From the NCBI RefSeq assembly GCF_020497125.1, contig NC_059080.1, positions 52,331,563 to 52,395,562 of the forward strand: a DNA stretch of 64,000 bases, written 5' to 3'. The position numbers and the translations under genes are program-made. Of this stretch, positions 46,874 through 58,104 are shown one piece after another (positions within the stretch are counted from its first letter, which is position 1; each line of letters opens with the position of its first letter). Below the pieces are notes generated by a model. The model was not told the DNA's origin. It made no database searches and saw only the letters and a list, made by a program, of their open reading frames with translations. Source of the stretch: Mauremys mutica. Its lineage: Eukaryota > Chordata > Testudines > Geoemydidae.

Positions 46874-47693
46874 GTGAGTGTAGTGGGGCAGACTGCCCCA
46901 CTCCCTGTGAGAATGGGCTGTGGCAGGCCAGGGCGCCTGCGCAGACAGGGAGCCAATCAGAAAAGGGCTTATGGGGAGCCAATCAGGGCCCATTTTGGAG
47001 ACAGCCAATCAGGGCCAGGCTCAGACATATATAAAGGCTGCCCAGAGCAGGAGCAGTCAGTCTGTCCCAGGCCTTTGATAGGGGAAGGTCAGTCTCCAAG
47101 GGTGGAGGCTAGCACTGTGGACAGCGCAGTGCTGGCCAGGCTCGGGGAGGCTAGGGAGCTTGAGCCCATAGCTGCCAGGCTGCAGGCCCTGAAGGGAAGG
47201 ACCTAGTGGGGGCAAGGGGCTGTAGGGGAAGCAGCATAGGGAAGCAGACAGATGAGGGGAGAGAAGGAGGACAGCAAGGCTGCCGCCACAGGGTCCCTGG
47301 GCCAGGACCCAGAGTAGAGGGTGGGCCTGGGTCCCCCCCCTTCACTCCTTGCAGTACATCCAGCCATTGGCCATAGGGAGCAGCCATTAGACTATGCCAG
47401 ATCCCTGACAAGAGGGATTGGACTGAGGGCGGTTGGACATGGTGGCTGGAGTGTAGGACTGCTGATCACTGACCCCCGGAAGGGGGTGCAGATGGATTAA
47501 GGGACACTGCCGGAGGGCAGTGGCCTTGAAGAGGACACCACTGAGCAGGCAGCAATGCGGGTCTAGAGACAGCAACAGAGGGCAGAATGACGGATGGGAC
47601 ACCACCAGGAGGGGGCGCTACACTGGACAGAGCTAATTCCTGGAGTCACCAGCAGGAGGCACCAGGTGGTGAGTCCCACCCCATTACAGTGAG
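46874..47693 (+). mobile_element. Solo LTR, 810 bp, 5-bp target duplication
   Basis: The LTR is 46879-47688, with ends TGTAGTGGGGC and CCCCATTACA. The target duplication GTGAG lies at 46874-46878 and 47689-47693. Three CCAATCAG boxes occur at about 46952, 46979 and 47005, and TATATAAA is at 47028-47035. No internal region. A diverged relative in the opposite orientation lies at 49313-50089. Confidence 0.92.
46950..47035 (+). promoter_or_regulatory. LTR promoter: three CCAAT boxes and TATA box
   Basis: CCAATCAG occurs three times, about 26-27 bp apart, followed 16-20 bp later by CATATATAAAGG. This fits a retroviral U3 promoter, with transcription expected about 25-30 bp past the TATA box, near GCAGTCAG. 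Confidence 0.7.
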
Positions 47694-47739
47694 GTAATGC
47701 CTTTTATTGGACCAATCCCTGCTGGGGAGAGACACAAGC

Positions 47740-47767
47740 TTTCAAGCTACACAGAGCTCTTCTTCAG
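47740..47767 (-). ncRNA. Hammerhead-like core in PLE family B
   Basis: Minus strand: CTGAAGA (47767-47761), an extra A, stem II GAGCT with AGCTT (complements at 47755-47759 and 47744-47748), then GAAA (47743-47740). The CUGANGA and GAAA core is fully conserved. Stem III is short or unclear. Confidence 0.55.
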
Positions 47768-47904
47768 GTCTTGGGTAGCTTGAAAGCTTGTCTTTCTCAC
47801 CAACAAAAGTTGGTCCAATAGAAGGTATTACCTCTCCCACCTTGTCTTTCTAATATCCTAGGACCAACATGGCTACAACAATACTGCATACATCAGATTG
47901 TGTA

Positions 47905-48595
47905 ATTCTCTGTGCAGGGCTCTTCCATGCTAAACACTTCTTCTGGTCTCTGTAGACAGCCTGATATTAACATTACAAGAGAGGTGTGGGATTAATGGAG
48001 AGCTAGATAAAGACCAACACAAAATCAACAGGGAATTATGGCTCCCATGTAATTAGTATCATCAACCCTGGCCTTTGAGGCACAATTCTGAGTGAAGAAA
48101 GTCAACTGGCTACATCAATGATGGCTTGTGTGACAGAGGAGCCATAGGTGAGCCAGAGAAACTAGGGGGACAATTCAGCCCACTTTGATAAGGGAGTTTA
48201 TGGAACCTAGTTGAGCTGGATGAAGGTGGTTCAGTTCATCTAAGGATCATCTGTGCCCTGCAGGCAAATAGAACAGCCTCACTTCAGATGTTCACAAAAA
48301 AGATATTTGTGAGCAGTGTGGGGGGAAGGGGTCCTTTCCTTAGGACCAGCTGGAAAGAGGGGGAGACAGGTCTGAGCTGTGGCAATTGAGCTGGACTGGC
48401 TAAATCTCCCAGGGAGGTGGCAGACTGAGCCTTTAATTGAGAATCAGGATTCAGCGTGCCTGAAGTAAAGGGCTGTATTTGCCTTGCCAAGGAATACTCT
48501 GTTCTTATCTTAAAAGTGATTTGTGGAGATAGACAAGCCCCCTACTTAGAATAGGATTAGTCCCGGGCTGCCTAACTTGTACCTACTACCATAGA
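47905..48595. other. Stretch without recognised feature
   Basis: No repeat end or coding block recognised. Confidence 0.4.
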
Positions 48596-48597
48596 CT

Positions 48598-49291
48598 TGT
48601 AGAGGTTCGGACTCACCCCTGCAGCGCCTCCTGCTGGTCATCCTCAGGAATGGCTCTTTTCCAGCCAGGAGTGCCCTCTGCAGGCCGGTGATCCGCCTGT
48701 CCTCTTGGCCCCTGTGTTTCTCCCTGGTGCCCTTTTAACTGGGGTGCTGCCCCCTGGTAGTACCCCACCAATCTGGGTCTCCCCTCCCTGGGGAACCCCC
48801 AACCCACTATCCCCACTTTGCCTCAGTTTTGGCTACTGCCCAGTCTCCATCTAGCCCCCATTTACTGGGGCAGACTGCAGTATCAGCCACTCATCATAGG
48901 CAAAGGGGTTTGGACCTGCTGCCTCTGCCTACCCATGCAACCCCAGTACCCAGCTGGCCTTACCCTAGGCCTGCAGCCTGGAGGGTTTCCAGGCCAGAGC
49001 TCCCCAGCTCCTCTTGCCTTCCCCTAGCCCTGCTCCATCTTGGGCACACTCCCCAGCAGCCAGGCCCTTCTCCCTCTAAAGGCAGAGAGAGGGACTGTTT
49101 GCTCCTGGCTTTCCTGGCCTTTTTATACAGGCCAGCTGTGGCCTGATTAGGGTGTGGCCCAGCTGCAGCTGCTTCCCCAATTAGCCCAGCTCTTAGAGGT
49201 GTAGCTTTTAAGCCCTTCTTGCCCCAGCCACACCCCTCTCCTGGGCTGTTTTAAGCCCCAAAGGGCAGGAGCGGGTAACCACCCTGCTACA
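48598..49291 (-). mobile_element. LTR, minus strand, 694 bp
   Basis: On the minus strand it starts TGTAGCAGGGTGGTTACC and ends GAGTCCGAACCTCTACA. The complement of TATAAAA lies near 49119-49125 (TTTTTATAC). No matching 5-bp flanks were found (AGACT left, AGGCC right), so one edge may be eroded. It shares GGACTCAC...CAGCGCCTCCTGCTGGT with the next LTR's end. Confidence 0.75.
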
Positions 49292-49312
49292 AGGCCCCAT
49301 GGTTTAGGGGCC

Positions 49313-50089
49313 TGTAACAGTGTTGGGACTCACGACCACAGCACCTCCTGCTGGTGACTCCAGGAATTGGCTCAGTCCAGTGGAGCACCCCCTCCTGGTG
49401 GTGTCCCATCCATTGTCTCACCCTTGGTTGGCATGTGGACCCACATTGCTCCCAACCTGCAGTGTCCTCTTCAAGCCACTGCCCTCTGGCAGTGCCCCTT
49501 AGTCCATCCTCATCCCCCTTCCTGTGTGTGTCAGTCAGTCAATCAGCTGTCTCTCTGCACCCTGGCCAATGTGAGCAACTGCACTCTCAGTCACACCCCT
49601 CTTGGCAGGGGATTGGTGCAGCCCTAGACAGCCAGGTGTAAGGAAAGGGGGAGACCCAGGCCCACCCACTGCTCTGGGTCCCAACCCAGGGACCCTCTAG
49701 AGGCAGCCTTCCTTCTCTCCCTCTGTCTGTCCACATTCCTGGGCCACTTCCCCTTCAGCCTCTCACACTGACTAGGCCCTTCCCCTCAGGGCCTGCAGCC
49801 TGGCAGACACCAGGCTAGAGTTCCCTTCTGCTCCCCTGGGCCTGCCCAGCACTGTCCCAGGTGCTAGTCTCCCAGCGCTGGAGACAGACCTTCCCCTGTC
49901 AAAGGCCTAGAACAGATTGCCTGCTCCTGCCCTGAGCAGCCTTTTTATAGGGCTGAGACTGGCCCTGATTGGCTGCCTCCAACCTGGGCCCCGATTGGCT
50001 CCCAATAAACCCTTCTCTAATTGGCTGCCCATCTGCATAGGCGCACTGGCTTGCTGCAGCTCACTCTCAGGGAGTGGGGCAGCTGTACA
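49313..50089 (-). mobile_element. LTR, minus strand, related to the LTR at 46.9 kb
   Basis: On the minus strand: TGTACAGCTGCCCCACTCCC, three ATTGGCT-type CCAAT boxes (complements at about 49969, 49993 and 50020), and a TATA-like TATAAAAAGG (complement near 49950), ending CCCAACACTGTTACA. Only 21 bp separate it from the LTR on its left. No target duplication found, which may reflect recombination between neighbouring elements. Confidence 0.78.
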
Positions 50090-50094
50090 TGTTT

Positions 50095-50560
50095 GTTTGG
50101 GGGAGGGAGGATGGATCCCAGGGCTGGGATAGCAGGTGGCTGTGGGTCAGGATGCACACAATTGTGCTGCTAATTGTGCAGCACAATTGTGTGCATGGGG
50201 ATCCCAGTGCTGGAAAAGCACATTGAAATTGAGAGGCTGTGCTCTGTAGGGGGGGGCAACCCAGGCTGGAAGGGCACAAGGAATAGCATGTTGGGAGGGA
50301 GTGGTGTTGTCAGAGCTGTGTGTGTGGGGGGGGGGGCCCTGCAGCTGAAATAGCAGGGAGCTGTGAGTGGGGGTCAAGGGGCATTAACAGAACTGTGGAA
50401 TTGGGGGAGCCCAGTGCTGGAATGGCAGGAGAGCTGTGCATCAGGACTGAGGGGCCTGGGTAGAGCTGTGGAAGATGAGCCCAGGGCTGGGAGAGTGGGC
50501 AAGGCTGTGGATCAGGATGGAGGAGCACTGGCAGAGCTGTGTGAGAGTGTGTGTAGTGCA
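50095..50560. repeat. G-rich degenerate tandem array
   Basis: Units of about 65-75 bp built on CCCAGGGCTGGGATAGCAGG, GCTGTG(G/A)(G/A)TCAGGAT and GGCAGAGCTGTG. Another stretch of the same kind is at 51750-51900, and one lies inside the hAT-like element at 5400-5600. Confidence 0.75.
50152..50196. repeat. Perfect hairpin, 19-bp arms
   Basis: ATGCACACAATTGTGCTGC at 50152-50170 and its exact inverse at 50178-50196, separated by a 7-nt loop TAATTGT. Lies inside the G-rich array. Confidence 0.97.
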
Positions 50561-50929
50561 CTCTGGGTGAGATTTTATGCAGATCATTTAAAGAGATAGT
50601 TCATAACCAATATGCACCCCCCTCCATATTTCCTCTTTAAAAGGTTGATGAGGATTTAGTGCAGGGGAAAGGCATCTACCTATCTGACCACTGTAAGTGA
50701 CGGCAGGCCTCCAAAACCTTTCTCCTCACAATGTTCTTTGAAGTCACAGCTGCACTTCCTTTTCCATTAGCTCCTTAGTCCAAGGCCTTAACCGGGGGCC
50801 TGCTGGAATGAAGGCTATCATGCAAGCTTCGGTCTTTGCCCCTAGTAGGGCGACTAAGCTCTACATAATCCCATTTGATGATTTCCTCCATGAGGGAGCC
50901 CCCACCCCATCTCAGAATAGCCACTAGGC

Positions 50930-51050
50930 CAGTGGTTCAGGCACTCACCTGGGACTCAGCTGAATCTGTCTGATTCAGAGCAGGGATTTAAGTGTGGGTC
51001 TCCCACAGCCTGTCTATTGCCTTTTCTAGAGTGGGTTTCTGTCTCATCTC
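50930..51050 (+). repeat. tRNA-derived SINE fragment
   Basis: GCCAGTGGTTCAGGCACTCA with GACTCAGCTGAATCTG and AGGGATTTAAGTGTGGGTCT. Confidence 0.55.
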
Positions 51051-51439
51051 ATCTCTTCCCTTCCCATCCCAGCCTCTCAGAAACCTCCCAGACCCAAGTT
51101 TAAATGAAGCCAAGGGATTTCTGTGAAAAGTTTTGGCTTCAAGAAATTGGCATTTTCGTACCAAAAAAACAGTTAATCAAATAATACCTGCCCAGCTCCA
51201 GTCCTCTGTGGTGTTTAAACCCACAATATGCCAAACCATAGCAAACATTTCTTCTACTGGAGCTATAGTTGAAACTGGATGGAGACTTGCAATTATCTCC
51301 CATGTGAGCCAGCCTATGAGGAAGGACATGACAGAATCTGTCTGCAGATTAAATGTCTAACTCCAAGAATGGGATGTTAGGAGACAGCAATAGAATTGAT
51401 GGCAATGGGACTAAGTTTATGCTCAGCGTTAAGCATCCC

Positions 51440-51560
51440 AAAACTGGGGAGAGAACCCAGGAGTCCTGGCTCTTAGCCCCTCTACTCTAATCTACCAGAC
51501 CCCACTCCTCTCCCAGAACCAGTGAGAGAATCCAGAAGTCCTGCTCTCCAGGATGCTGTC
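51440..51560. repeat. About 75-bp tandem SINE-like repeat, about 1.6 units
   Basis: GAGAGAACCCAGGAGTCCTG and GAGAGAATCCAGAAGTCCTG lie about 75 bp apart, separated by CTCTAATCTACCAGACCCCA. Looks like the antisense tRNA head of a SINE in tandem. Confidence 0.6.
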
Positions 51561-51564
51561 TGAT

Positions 51565-52635
51565 GCTCTCTATGATTCTATGTGCTTAATTGGTTTGCTG
51601 GGTCAGGGCCTTATGTGAATTAGTCTATTTGTCTCAGTCAAGTCCCTAGAACTGTTATCATTCCATGCCACAAAACCACTGTACAGTTCAGCACCAGTAA
51701 GAATCCCTCTCAGAAGCTGGAATTGGAGGGTGTCACCTGAAAGGCTTAAAGTGCAAGGGCAGAACTGGGGTCAGGGCTGGGATAGCAGGGGGGCTGCAAG
51801 TCAGGATTGAGTAGTGTCAGCAGAGCAGTTGGGGGGGCTCCATCACTGGGTTTGCAGAGTACATCAGAGGGCAGGGAGGGGCTGACCGAGCTATAAGCAG
51901 GAAGCATGCAAAGCACCTGCATCCACAGCTGGGCTTTCTGGAATTCACTCTCCTAAACAGTAAATTCACTCACATTTAAAACATATCTGTTTGGTTGCAC
52001 AAGATTGATTGCACATTTAATCAGTCCCTGTTTGGGTATAAGGTATCACTGAAATGGAGAAATAATAAAGAAATCATTCTTTTAAGAGAGTAACTGCATT
52101 GCAGATCAATTTCTTCAAAACCTTCATGTGCACAGAAATCCTGTGGGATGAATATTTCATAAGGGGAATAACACTGTTAAATTAATAAAACCCTGCATGC
52201 CTAGTTATGAACTACAATGATTGCTGAACTTGTTAAAATCCTGTTCATATTTTGTGCATCAATTTATGCCAGATCCAGAGCTGGACCCTGAAGGCAAGTA
52301 AGGAGAAAAAGGGAGTCTTTTGAAGTGAGACATTCTCAGAGAGTTTTACGGACACAATGGTCCAGTGAGAGGAGGCTGCAACACTGGGAAGCTGAAATTG
52401 GTTCTTGGATGGGGAAAATGAAATGGTTGAGATTAATTAGGCTGGGCAATTCCTTCCATCTGGCCCATATCATTAGTGAGCCATGACGACTTGAGTGGAT
52501 GGAGTTAGGGGAAACAACTAAATCTCTGAAAGCACGGTTTTGTCAGCAGTGTACTAGTCTCCATTAGAGCCCTCGGGTTCCATTAACTTCTGAGGCCCAG
52601 GTCATCAAATCAGGCTCTCTGCCCAGCAGGAAAGC
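51565..52635. other. Stretch without recognised gene
   Basis: 51750-51900 is part of the G-rich family. The remainder shows no feature. Confidence 0.4.
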
Positions 52636-52639
52636 TGGA

Positions 52640-52865
52640 GCCCTCACTCGAACCTTAGGAGACAGAGGAACAGGTACGACATCCACCCTGCCAATTCTAA
52701 GCCATGCTCCAAAGCTAAATGGTGACCAGTGTTATGAGTTGGGCCTTCCCCCCTGGACAAGCCCATGGTCCTCATGGAGGCCATGAAATCCTTAGCTGAC
52801 TCCGACTTGTCCTCTACATGGATGTTAAAATCCCTGAGCACTCCGGTCAGGATTCTCAAAGTGAC
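52640..52865 (-). pseudogene. LINE endonuclease fragment (L2-like)
   Basis: Minus frame: VLRDFNIHVEDKSESAKDFM, then MGLS and GPTHNTGHHLALE. The pattern DFNIHV..., L/MGL..., GPTH..GH is that of an APE-type LINE endonuclease (L2/Jockey-like). The first residue of the usual GDFN is R. The fragment is about 70 residues with no neighbouring RT. Low certainty on clade. Confidence 0.6.
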
Positions 52866-52869
52866 CTAA

Positions 52870-54630
52870 AGTGCCAGGTATCCACCTTTCAATGGCTTTC
52901 ACTGGGATTTAGGTGCCCAACTCCCTAAGGCTCCTTTGAAAATCCCTCCCCAGGACCCTTGGTGACCCACAGCCTCTGCGTTGAGCAACCTGAGCCACTC
53001 CCACCAGCTCTGCAGTGCAGCAGGACAAGCTGTTCACTAGCACAGGATTCACACACCAAGTGAACGCACTGTCAGGTCCAGCGGACAGGACATGCGATGT
53101 ATGTGAACATGGCCATGCTGCCTCCCCAGCTCTGACAGCATGAATACGTGGCTGCACCAAAGCCTATCCTGCCAAATCCTCCCACTAGGCCTCAGCCATG
53201 CCAGGCCAGTGCCCCCCACCCCTTCCCAATTCATGACTAGCTGATGTTTTAATAACTCTTTGTGCATTGAACAGCCCGAATCGCAGCCTGGGATCTGTAA
53301 CCAGACCCTTCCTCCTGAGAGCTAAACAGACATTACTGCAGGTGACCACCTCACATGAAATTTGTTTTCCCCTACCCAGAAGCATAGGAAACAAATGCCT
53401 GATCCTTCACAACCACCCCCACTCCTTCCTGCAAGCCTCCATCTCCCCAGCTCAGGACAGCATCATTCCACCCTCTCAGGCATCAGAAGGTGGCTATAGC
53501 AGGGCCATCGTTTCTGTAGCCCAAGGCAGGTTGCAAAGCCCAGCCCGAGCAGTAACCAGCCCTCATGCCCTAAGAACTCACATAAAACTCCCTAATTCCC
53601 ATGATCCAGCCAAAATACACCCCCTTCCTCCCATTCATCCATCAACCCCAACCATCCCCTGGGCCTCCCATGACCGCTGGGGTTCTACAGCAAGTATCTG
53701 CCCTCCCCACTCAAAGTAAACTCCTCCCCATAGTTGCTCTACCCTCCAAGTGTGCCAGCCCTTGTCCCCCTTTCCTCTCAACCCCAGGCACCAAGGCTGG
53801 GATTCTGCAAAGTGATTCAACCACCTTTTCCCACCACTGTCACCTGCCCAAAGCGGGCACTCCCAGTGACCAGCCAACAGTGCACCCCTGTCCCCCACTG
53901 AATCCCCCACCCTCAGCCCATCCACCACAATTCAACATCCCGCTACCAGGGCCAAAAACTGGAACAAGCTCGCCCAAGCTGACCCAGGGAGAGAAAAGTG
54001 GCCTAACAAACCACTACAAAGGGGCATCATTTACTCAGCACCTTCACCCTCCCAGAGGAGTCACACCCCACCTTTGCAACTTCAGAAGGACATACCCCAC
54101 ACCCATAAGCACAGTTTGATTTCTATATTTGAGGGGGTGGTTCCAATCAGGCCAATGGGGCCATGCATGGGTGGGGGAGGGCTGCTGAGGCTTACAGTTT
54201 GGAGGCAATGCCTCCCTTGCTCCTCCAAACCATGCCCATGCCCATACCTCTCATTTCCATAGCAACCACCCTCCCCAGGGATTCAGGTGTAACCCCTCCC
54301 AAATGCTGCTACCCCAATGCAAGCCCATTGGCCTCGTGCATTGACTCATCACGTTATATGTGCACTTAGCACAATCAAACCAGTGGCAATCCCCCTCTGG
54401 TTTGGCCAGTTCTGCCCTCTGACAGATTACCTGCAAAGCACAGTTGCATAAATGAGTATGACAATGAACAGAGACATAACACCTTCCTGACGCCCAATAT
54501 TATCCATAGCAACACAAGCTTCCCATCTGAAAGGCAAACCATTCTTCTTACTGTCAGTTTTTCCTCTGGCCCTTTCTCTCCCGACTTGCTTGTTCAGCAA
54601 TAACGTTTGCCAGTGCATTGCTCCTACCGG
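52870..54630. other. C-rich stretch, no gene recognised
   Basis: Proline-rich open frames of 150 and 172 codons (53267-53719 and 53601-54119) reflect C-richness. No domain or splice structure recognised. 52860-52950 resembles a common palindromic amniote repeat. Confidence 0.45.
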
Positions 54631-54639
54631 TGGCTAGGA

Positions 54640-55330
54640 AATATAACAGGTGCGGATCCGTTTTTACAAAAAAAGTCAGAGAAGGCTCAAAAACACTATA
54701 TTGACCTTTTTCTTTGAAATCTTCTAAGCAGCACCAAATAAAAACATTGTAACACTATGTCACAACATTTTCTACTGGTAGCCGACTTGTCTGGTTGGCA
54801 TTATATTTTTTCTCCAGCAGGGTGGAGGGTGTGGAATGGAAAGGGGGACATGGGCATGGAATGAGTAGAGTAAGAATGTAAAATTGGGTGTTTTGATTTT
54901 TTTTTTAATGTTAACTAGATAATGTATTCATAATCTTCTCTGCTTATGACAAAAAATGAGGACTCGCCTTTTGAAGCCTTCATCTGGCAGACAGAGATAG
55001 CAGATTTCTAAGAGCATATTTTATGCTCCTTTGATGACTGGGAGAGGAAAAAAAATACAGAGAGCCGAAATGACATTTTTCTATAAATTTCACACTGCTC
55101 TGCAGGCATGTACGCATGGCGGCATTCATTAAGATTAGTTAGAATTACTTAAGCGCCGTGAATTTTCTCCATCAAGTTGGTAACTGGAACGCTACGGATT
55201 AGTTATTGATCAGCTGCCATTAATACTCGGGGCTCTTTCCATGGCTGTTGAGGGTTGGATCTGTGAAATTCACAAATTAAACAGACTTTCCTCAGTCTTG
55301 CCTTTGTTTTTGGAACAAAAAATCAGAATA
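54640..55330. promoter_or_regulatory. Possible conserved non-coding element
   Basis: Repeat-free, moderately AT-rich, with CpG preserved and homeodomain-like sites, for example TTAAGATTAGTTAGAATTAC and GGATTAGTTATTGATCAGC near 55130-55220. The texture differs from the surrounding decayed repeats. This is an inference from composition only. Confidence 0.35.
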
Positions 55331-55739
55331 AAAAAAGCATTCCTTTGTTTTCTCAGATCTTTAGCTGCACAGCCCTTCACCCCACATCCAAAGCGATGGG
55401 CTGCCCAACGTCCCCCACTGCAGCCATTGCACACAAAGTTGTGAGGGGAGGATCCCCTTGGTGTCTTTGAAAATCTCCCCCTTTATCTTTTGTTTCATCA
55501 TCTTTAGCAGCCAGGCCCTGTGGAGTTCATATTTTTAGACACCGACCACCACTGATGAAAGCCAGCTACTCATCACCACTGCCTCTGATCCCAGGCCCAA
55601 CCCAGCCTGTACATTTGGTCACCAATCCACCATGGAAGCACATGTGTAACTTTAAGCATGTGAGTTATCCCATCCCATCAAAGTCAATGTGGATTTACTC
55701 ATGCTCTTAAATTTATGGGCATGCCTAAGTGCTTTACTG

Positions 55740-55850
55740 GATTGGAGACCTAAAGTGAGATTCCCAGGCCTATGTTATGCAGGAGGTCAGATTAGATGAT
55801 CACAATGGTCCTGTCTGGCCCAAATCCATCTATCATGCTACTTTAGGGTC
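55740..55850 (+). repeat. CR1-type LINE 3' end
   Basis: TGCAGGAGGTCAGATTAGAT, GATCACAATGGTCCTGTCTG. Preceded by a common amniote repeat piece (CATGCCTAAGTGCTTTACTGG). Confidence 0.8.
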
Positions 55851-55859
55851 ACCTTTGTT

Positions 55860-57725
55860 AGTTGCTCTCCTCCTCATTGCTCTTGCCACCTGTAGTAGAA
55901 AGAGAGTCTGAGGCATATGGCCTTGTCTCAGAAGCCCAGTGTGAGGCCTGAGGCCTGAACTAAAGTACCAGTACTACCCACATCAGAGGGGCCTGGAAAG
56001 GCCCACCCTTCACTGCACTGCATCCATTGTCACGGGCATTCATGTGCTAGTGTAACTATAGACATTCATCTAGGGAGCAAGGGCCGTGCTTCATTGACAA
56101 AAAACCTGGCCTGGCGCCTTCATATCTTAACAGATCTTGTGGTCATTGGGTGGTTGGCTCAAGGTCTTCTGTGCCAGCTGCCTGCGCAGAGCTAGAGCGG
56201 CACACAGAGAGAACACACACACGCAGTCAAATATCTGATCACATTGGGGCCTAGCACTTCTTAGGAATGTGTGTGTTTTTTGCAATACCAACCCTGTCCT
56301 TGCCAGATTCGGTGAGCTCGCAAGCAGGCAGAGCCTGACTTCTGCTAACTTTGCTTCTTGCTTTATATCAGCAAAGCTTGACCACTACTTTAGTTCAAGC
56401 TTCACATCAGGCTTCTGAGACAAGGCCTTATGTCACAGGCTCTATTTCTACTGCACCACCTTCTCAACTCACAAGTGACATGTCCTCATAGACACCTGCC
56501 ACTGGAATCTGCATTCCTTCAGCTGATTCTCCACACTCCATTCCCACAGACATGGGGTTCTGTGGTGTTAGAACCATTCTACAGAGTACTGCCCTCTCTT
56601 GGAATTTCTGAATCTCTTCCTTTCTCATGTTTCTTTCCTGTGGAGATAACTGCTCTCTCTGCCCTCCCCAACCCCCTGAAACAGCTGGGATCTAATTTCT
56701 AGACCCCAAATATGTTTTAAGAGATACCTTCCTTTTAGCCCTCATGCGGCCTCTTTTGCATAACCCTGAGATTCCATATGTAACAATTTCCTTGGATACA
56801 TAAGGTCTGACCTCAGGACCTGTGGCTATATACTGCACAAGGATGTATTGCCTGAGCTAAAGAATCACATCTCTTCAGGGAAATAGCAGATTTATGAACC
56901 TCTACACATGCTCTAGCTACTAGCAAGCGACATGCTGTGTTAACCTGGTGTCCAGCCACACTCCATGATGTGCTGCCTACAAAAGCTACATCATGATGCC
57001 AGTAGCATCAACATGATGGGATCACTCACTGAGCAGGTTTATTCTCCATGCCAGGAATATGGGCTCCCAAATGTCTCCCCTTGCCTACAGCCTTTGCTCT
57101 GGATTGGGCCAGCTCTCTCTGATTGCCAAAGGCAGCCTGCACTGAGCTGAGAGAAGCTGCATGAGTATGTCTCCGCTCAATACATCTCTTCTTAAAGCAT
57201 CTGCTCCTCAGTAAACGACGGGGGTTGGCCCTGCAAGTGAATAGTACAACAGAGCTCAGGGGAGCAGCTGCTTCAGGAGCAGGTTAAGATATTTTTTTCT
57301 CTTCCTACAGTTGTTTATGTTCCTGCTGTCACTCTCCTTGCATGAAGGTCAGTCAAGCCACTGAAAACAATGAATGCAGTCACTGCGGGCTCTCGTCAGC
57401 TAAACATGAACATGGTGCCTTGAGCTCTCCTAGAATTAGGGATGCATCAAGGTGAAGGTTTTGATCCCCTCAAAGGCATGGAAGATAATGCTCTCCATTA
57501 ACCAAATGGAGAGTCCAGAGGGCCTTGCTTAATTTTTAAGGGATAATTTAAAGGGGGAAAATAGAAAAATTCTGTATGCCTGAGAGAGGAGGGAAACTTG
57601 GCATCTCAGTGCATAGCGCACCTCAGTGACAACTGGTCCTTCCTCATTAGAATGATTTTATATTAGGGCTAATGAGACGTCACTAGCATTCTGTGTCTTG
57701 AGCAGGAAAATCAAAGCTATTCACG
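55860..57725. other. Stretch without recognised gene
   Basis: 57250-57720 is repeat-poor and could be another conserved non-coding candidate (TCCATTAACCAAATGGAG, CTAATGAGACGTCACTAGC with a CRE-like TGACGT). No coding feature. Confidence 0.35.
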
Positions 57726-57729
57726 TGTG

Positions 57730-58100
57730 GACAGATGAGCTGGTGGTTAAGGCACTGGCTTTAGCTTCACAAGATCTGGGTTTAACCCCAGCTCTTCTCC
57801 AGGCTTCCTATGTGACCTGAGACAAGTCAGTTAACTTCTCTGTACATCAGCTCCCCATCTGTACAGTGGGGTGAGTAAGACTTACTTTGTCTGTTTATTC
57901 ATCTTGTAAGCTCTTTGGGGCAGGGACTGTTACCGTGCTCTTGGCCAGCATGTAGCACTACGGGATCTGTAGGTCCTTCTGTAATATAAAGAAAGACAAA
58001 GAAATACCCATTGTTTAACCTTGAGAAAGTCACCTAAACACTCCATGCCTCAGTTTCCCCTCAGTAAAAATGGGAATGGGGCCATTATAAACAGACAGAG
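57730..58100 (+). repeat. tRNA-derived SINE followed by a MIR-like piece
   Basis: GAGCTGGTGGTTAAGGCACT (head), GGGTTTAACCCCAGCTC (B box), GTGACCTGAGACAAGTCAGT (core), and a tail to about 57990. 58010-58100 repeats a MIR-like core (CACTCCATGCCTCAGTTTCC). Confidence 0.72.
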
Positions 58101-58104
58101 AGGC

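Larger units (their letters stand above)
46845..47900. mobile_element. PLE family B head-to-head unit, split by an LTR
   Basis: The PLE sequence is 46845-46878 and 47689-47900. The minus-oriented copy (AGAGACAAGGTGGGTGAG | GTAATGCCTTTTATTGGACC ... TCTTCAGG at 47768) is followed directly by a plus-oriented copy (GGGTAGCTTGAAAGCTTGTC ... CCAACATGGCTACAACAATA). A complete hammerhead-like core is at 47740-47767 on the minus strand. The LTR at 46879-47688 split the minus copy. Confidence 0.85.

Noticed and set aside
49292..49312. The 21-bp spacer as a primer binding site of a provirus
   Set aside because: It does not start with the expected TGG next to the LTR, and the two LTRs belong to different families.
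53267..54119. Overlapping proline-rich frames of 150 and 172 codons as a possible gene
   Set aside because: They follow C-richness, overlap in different frames, and show no domain or splice signals.
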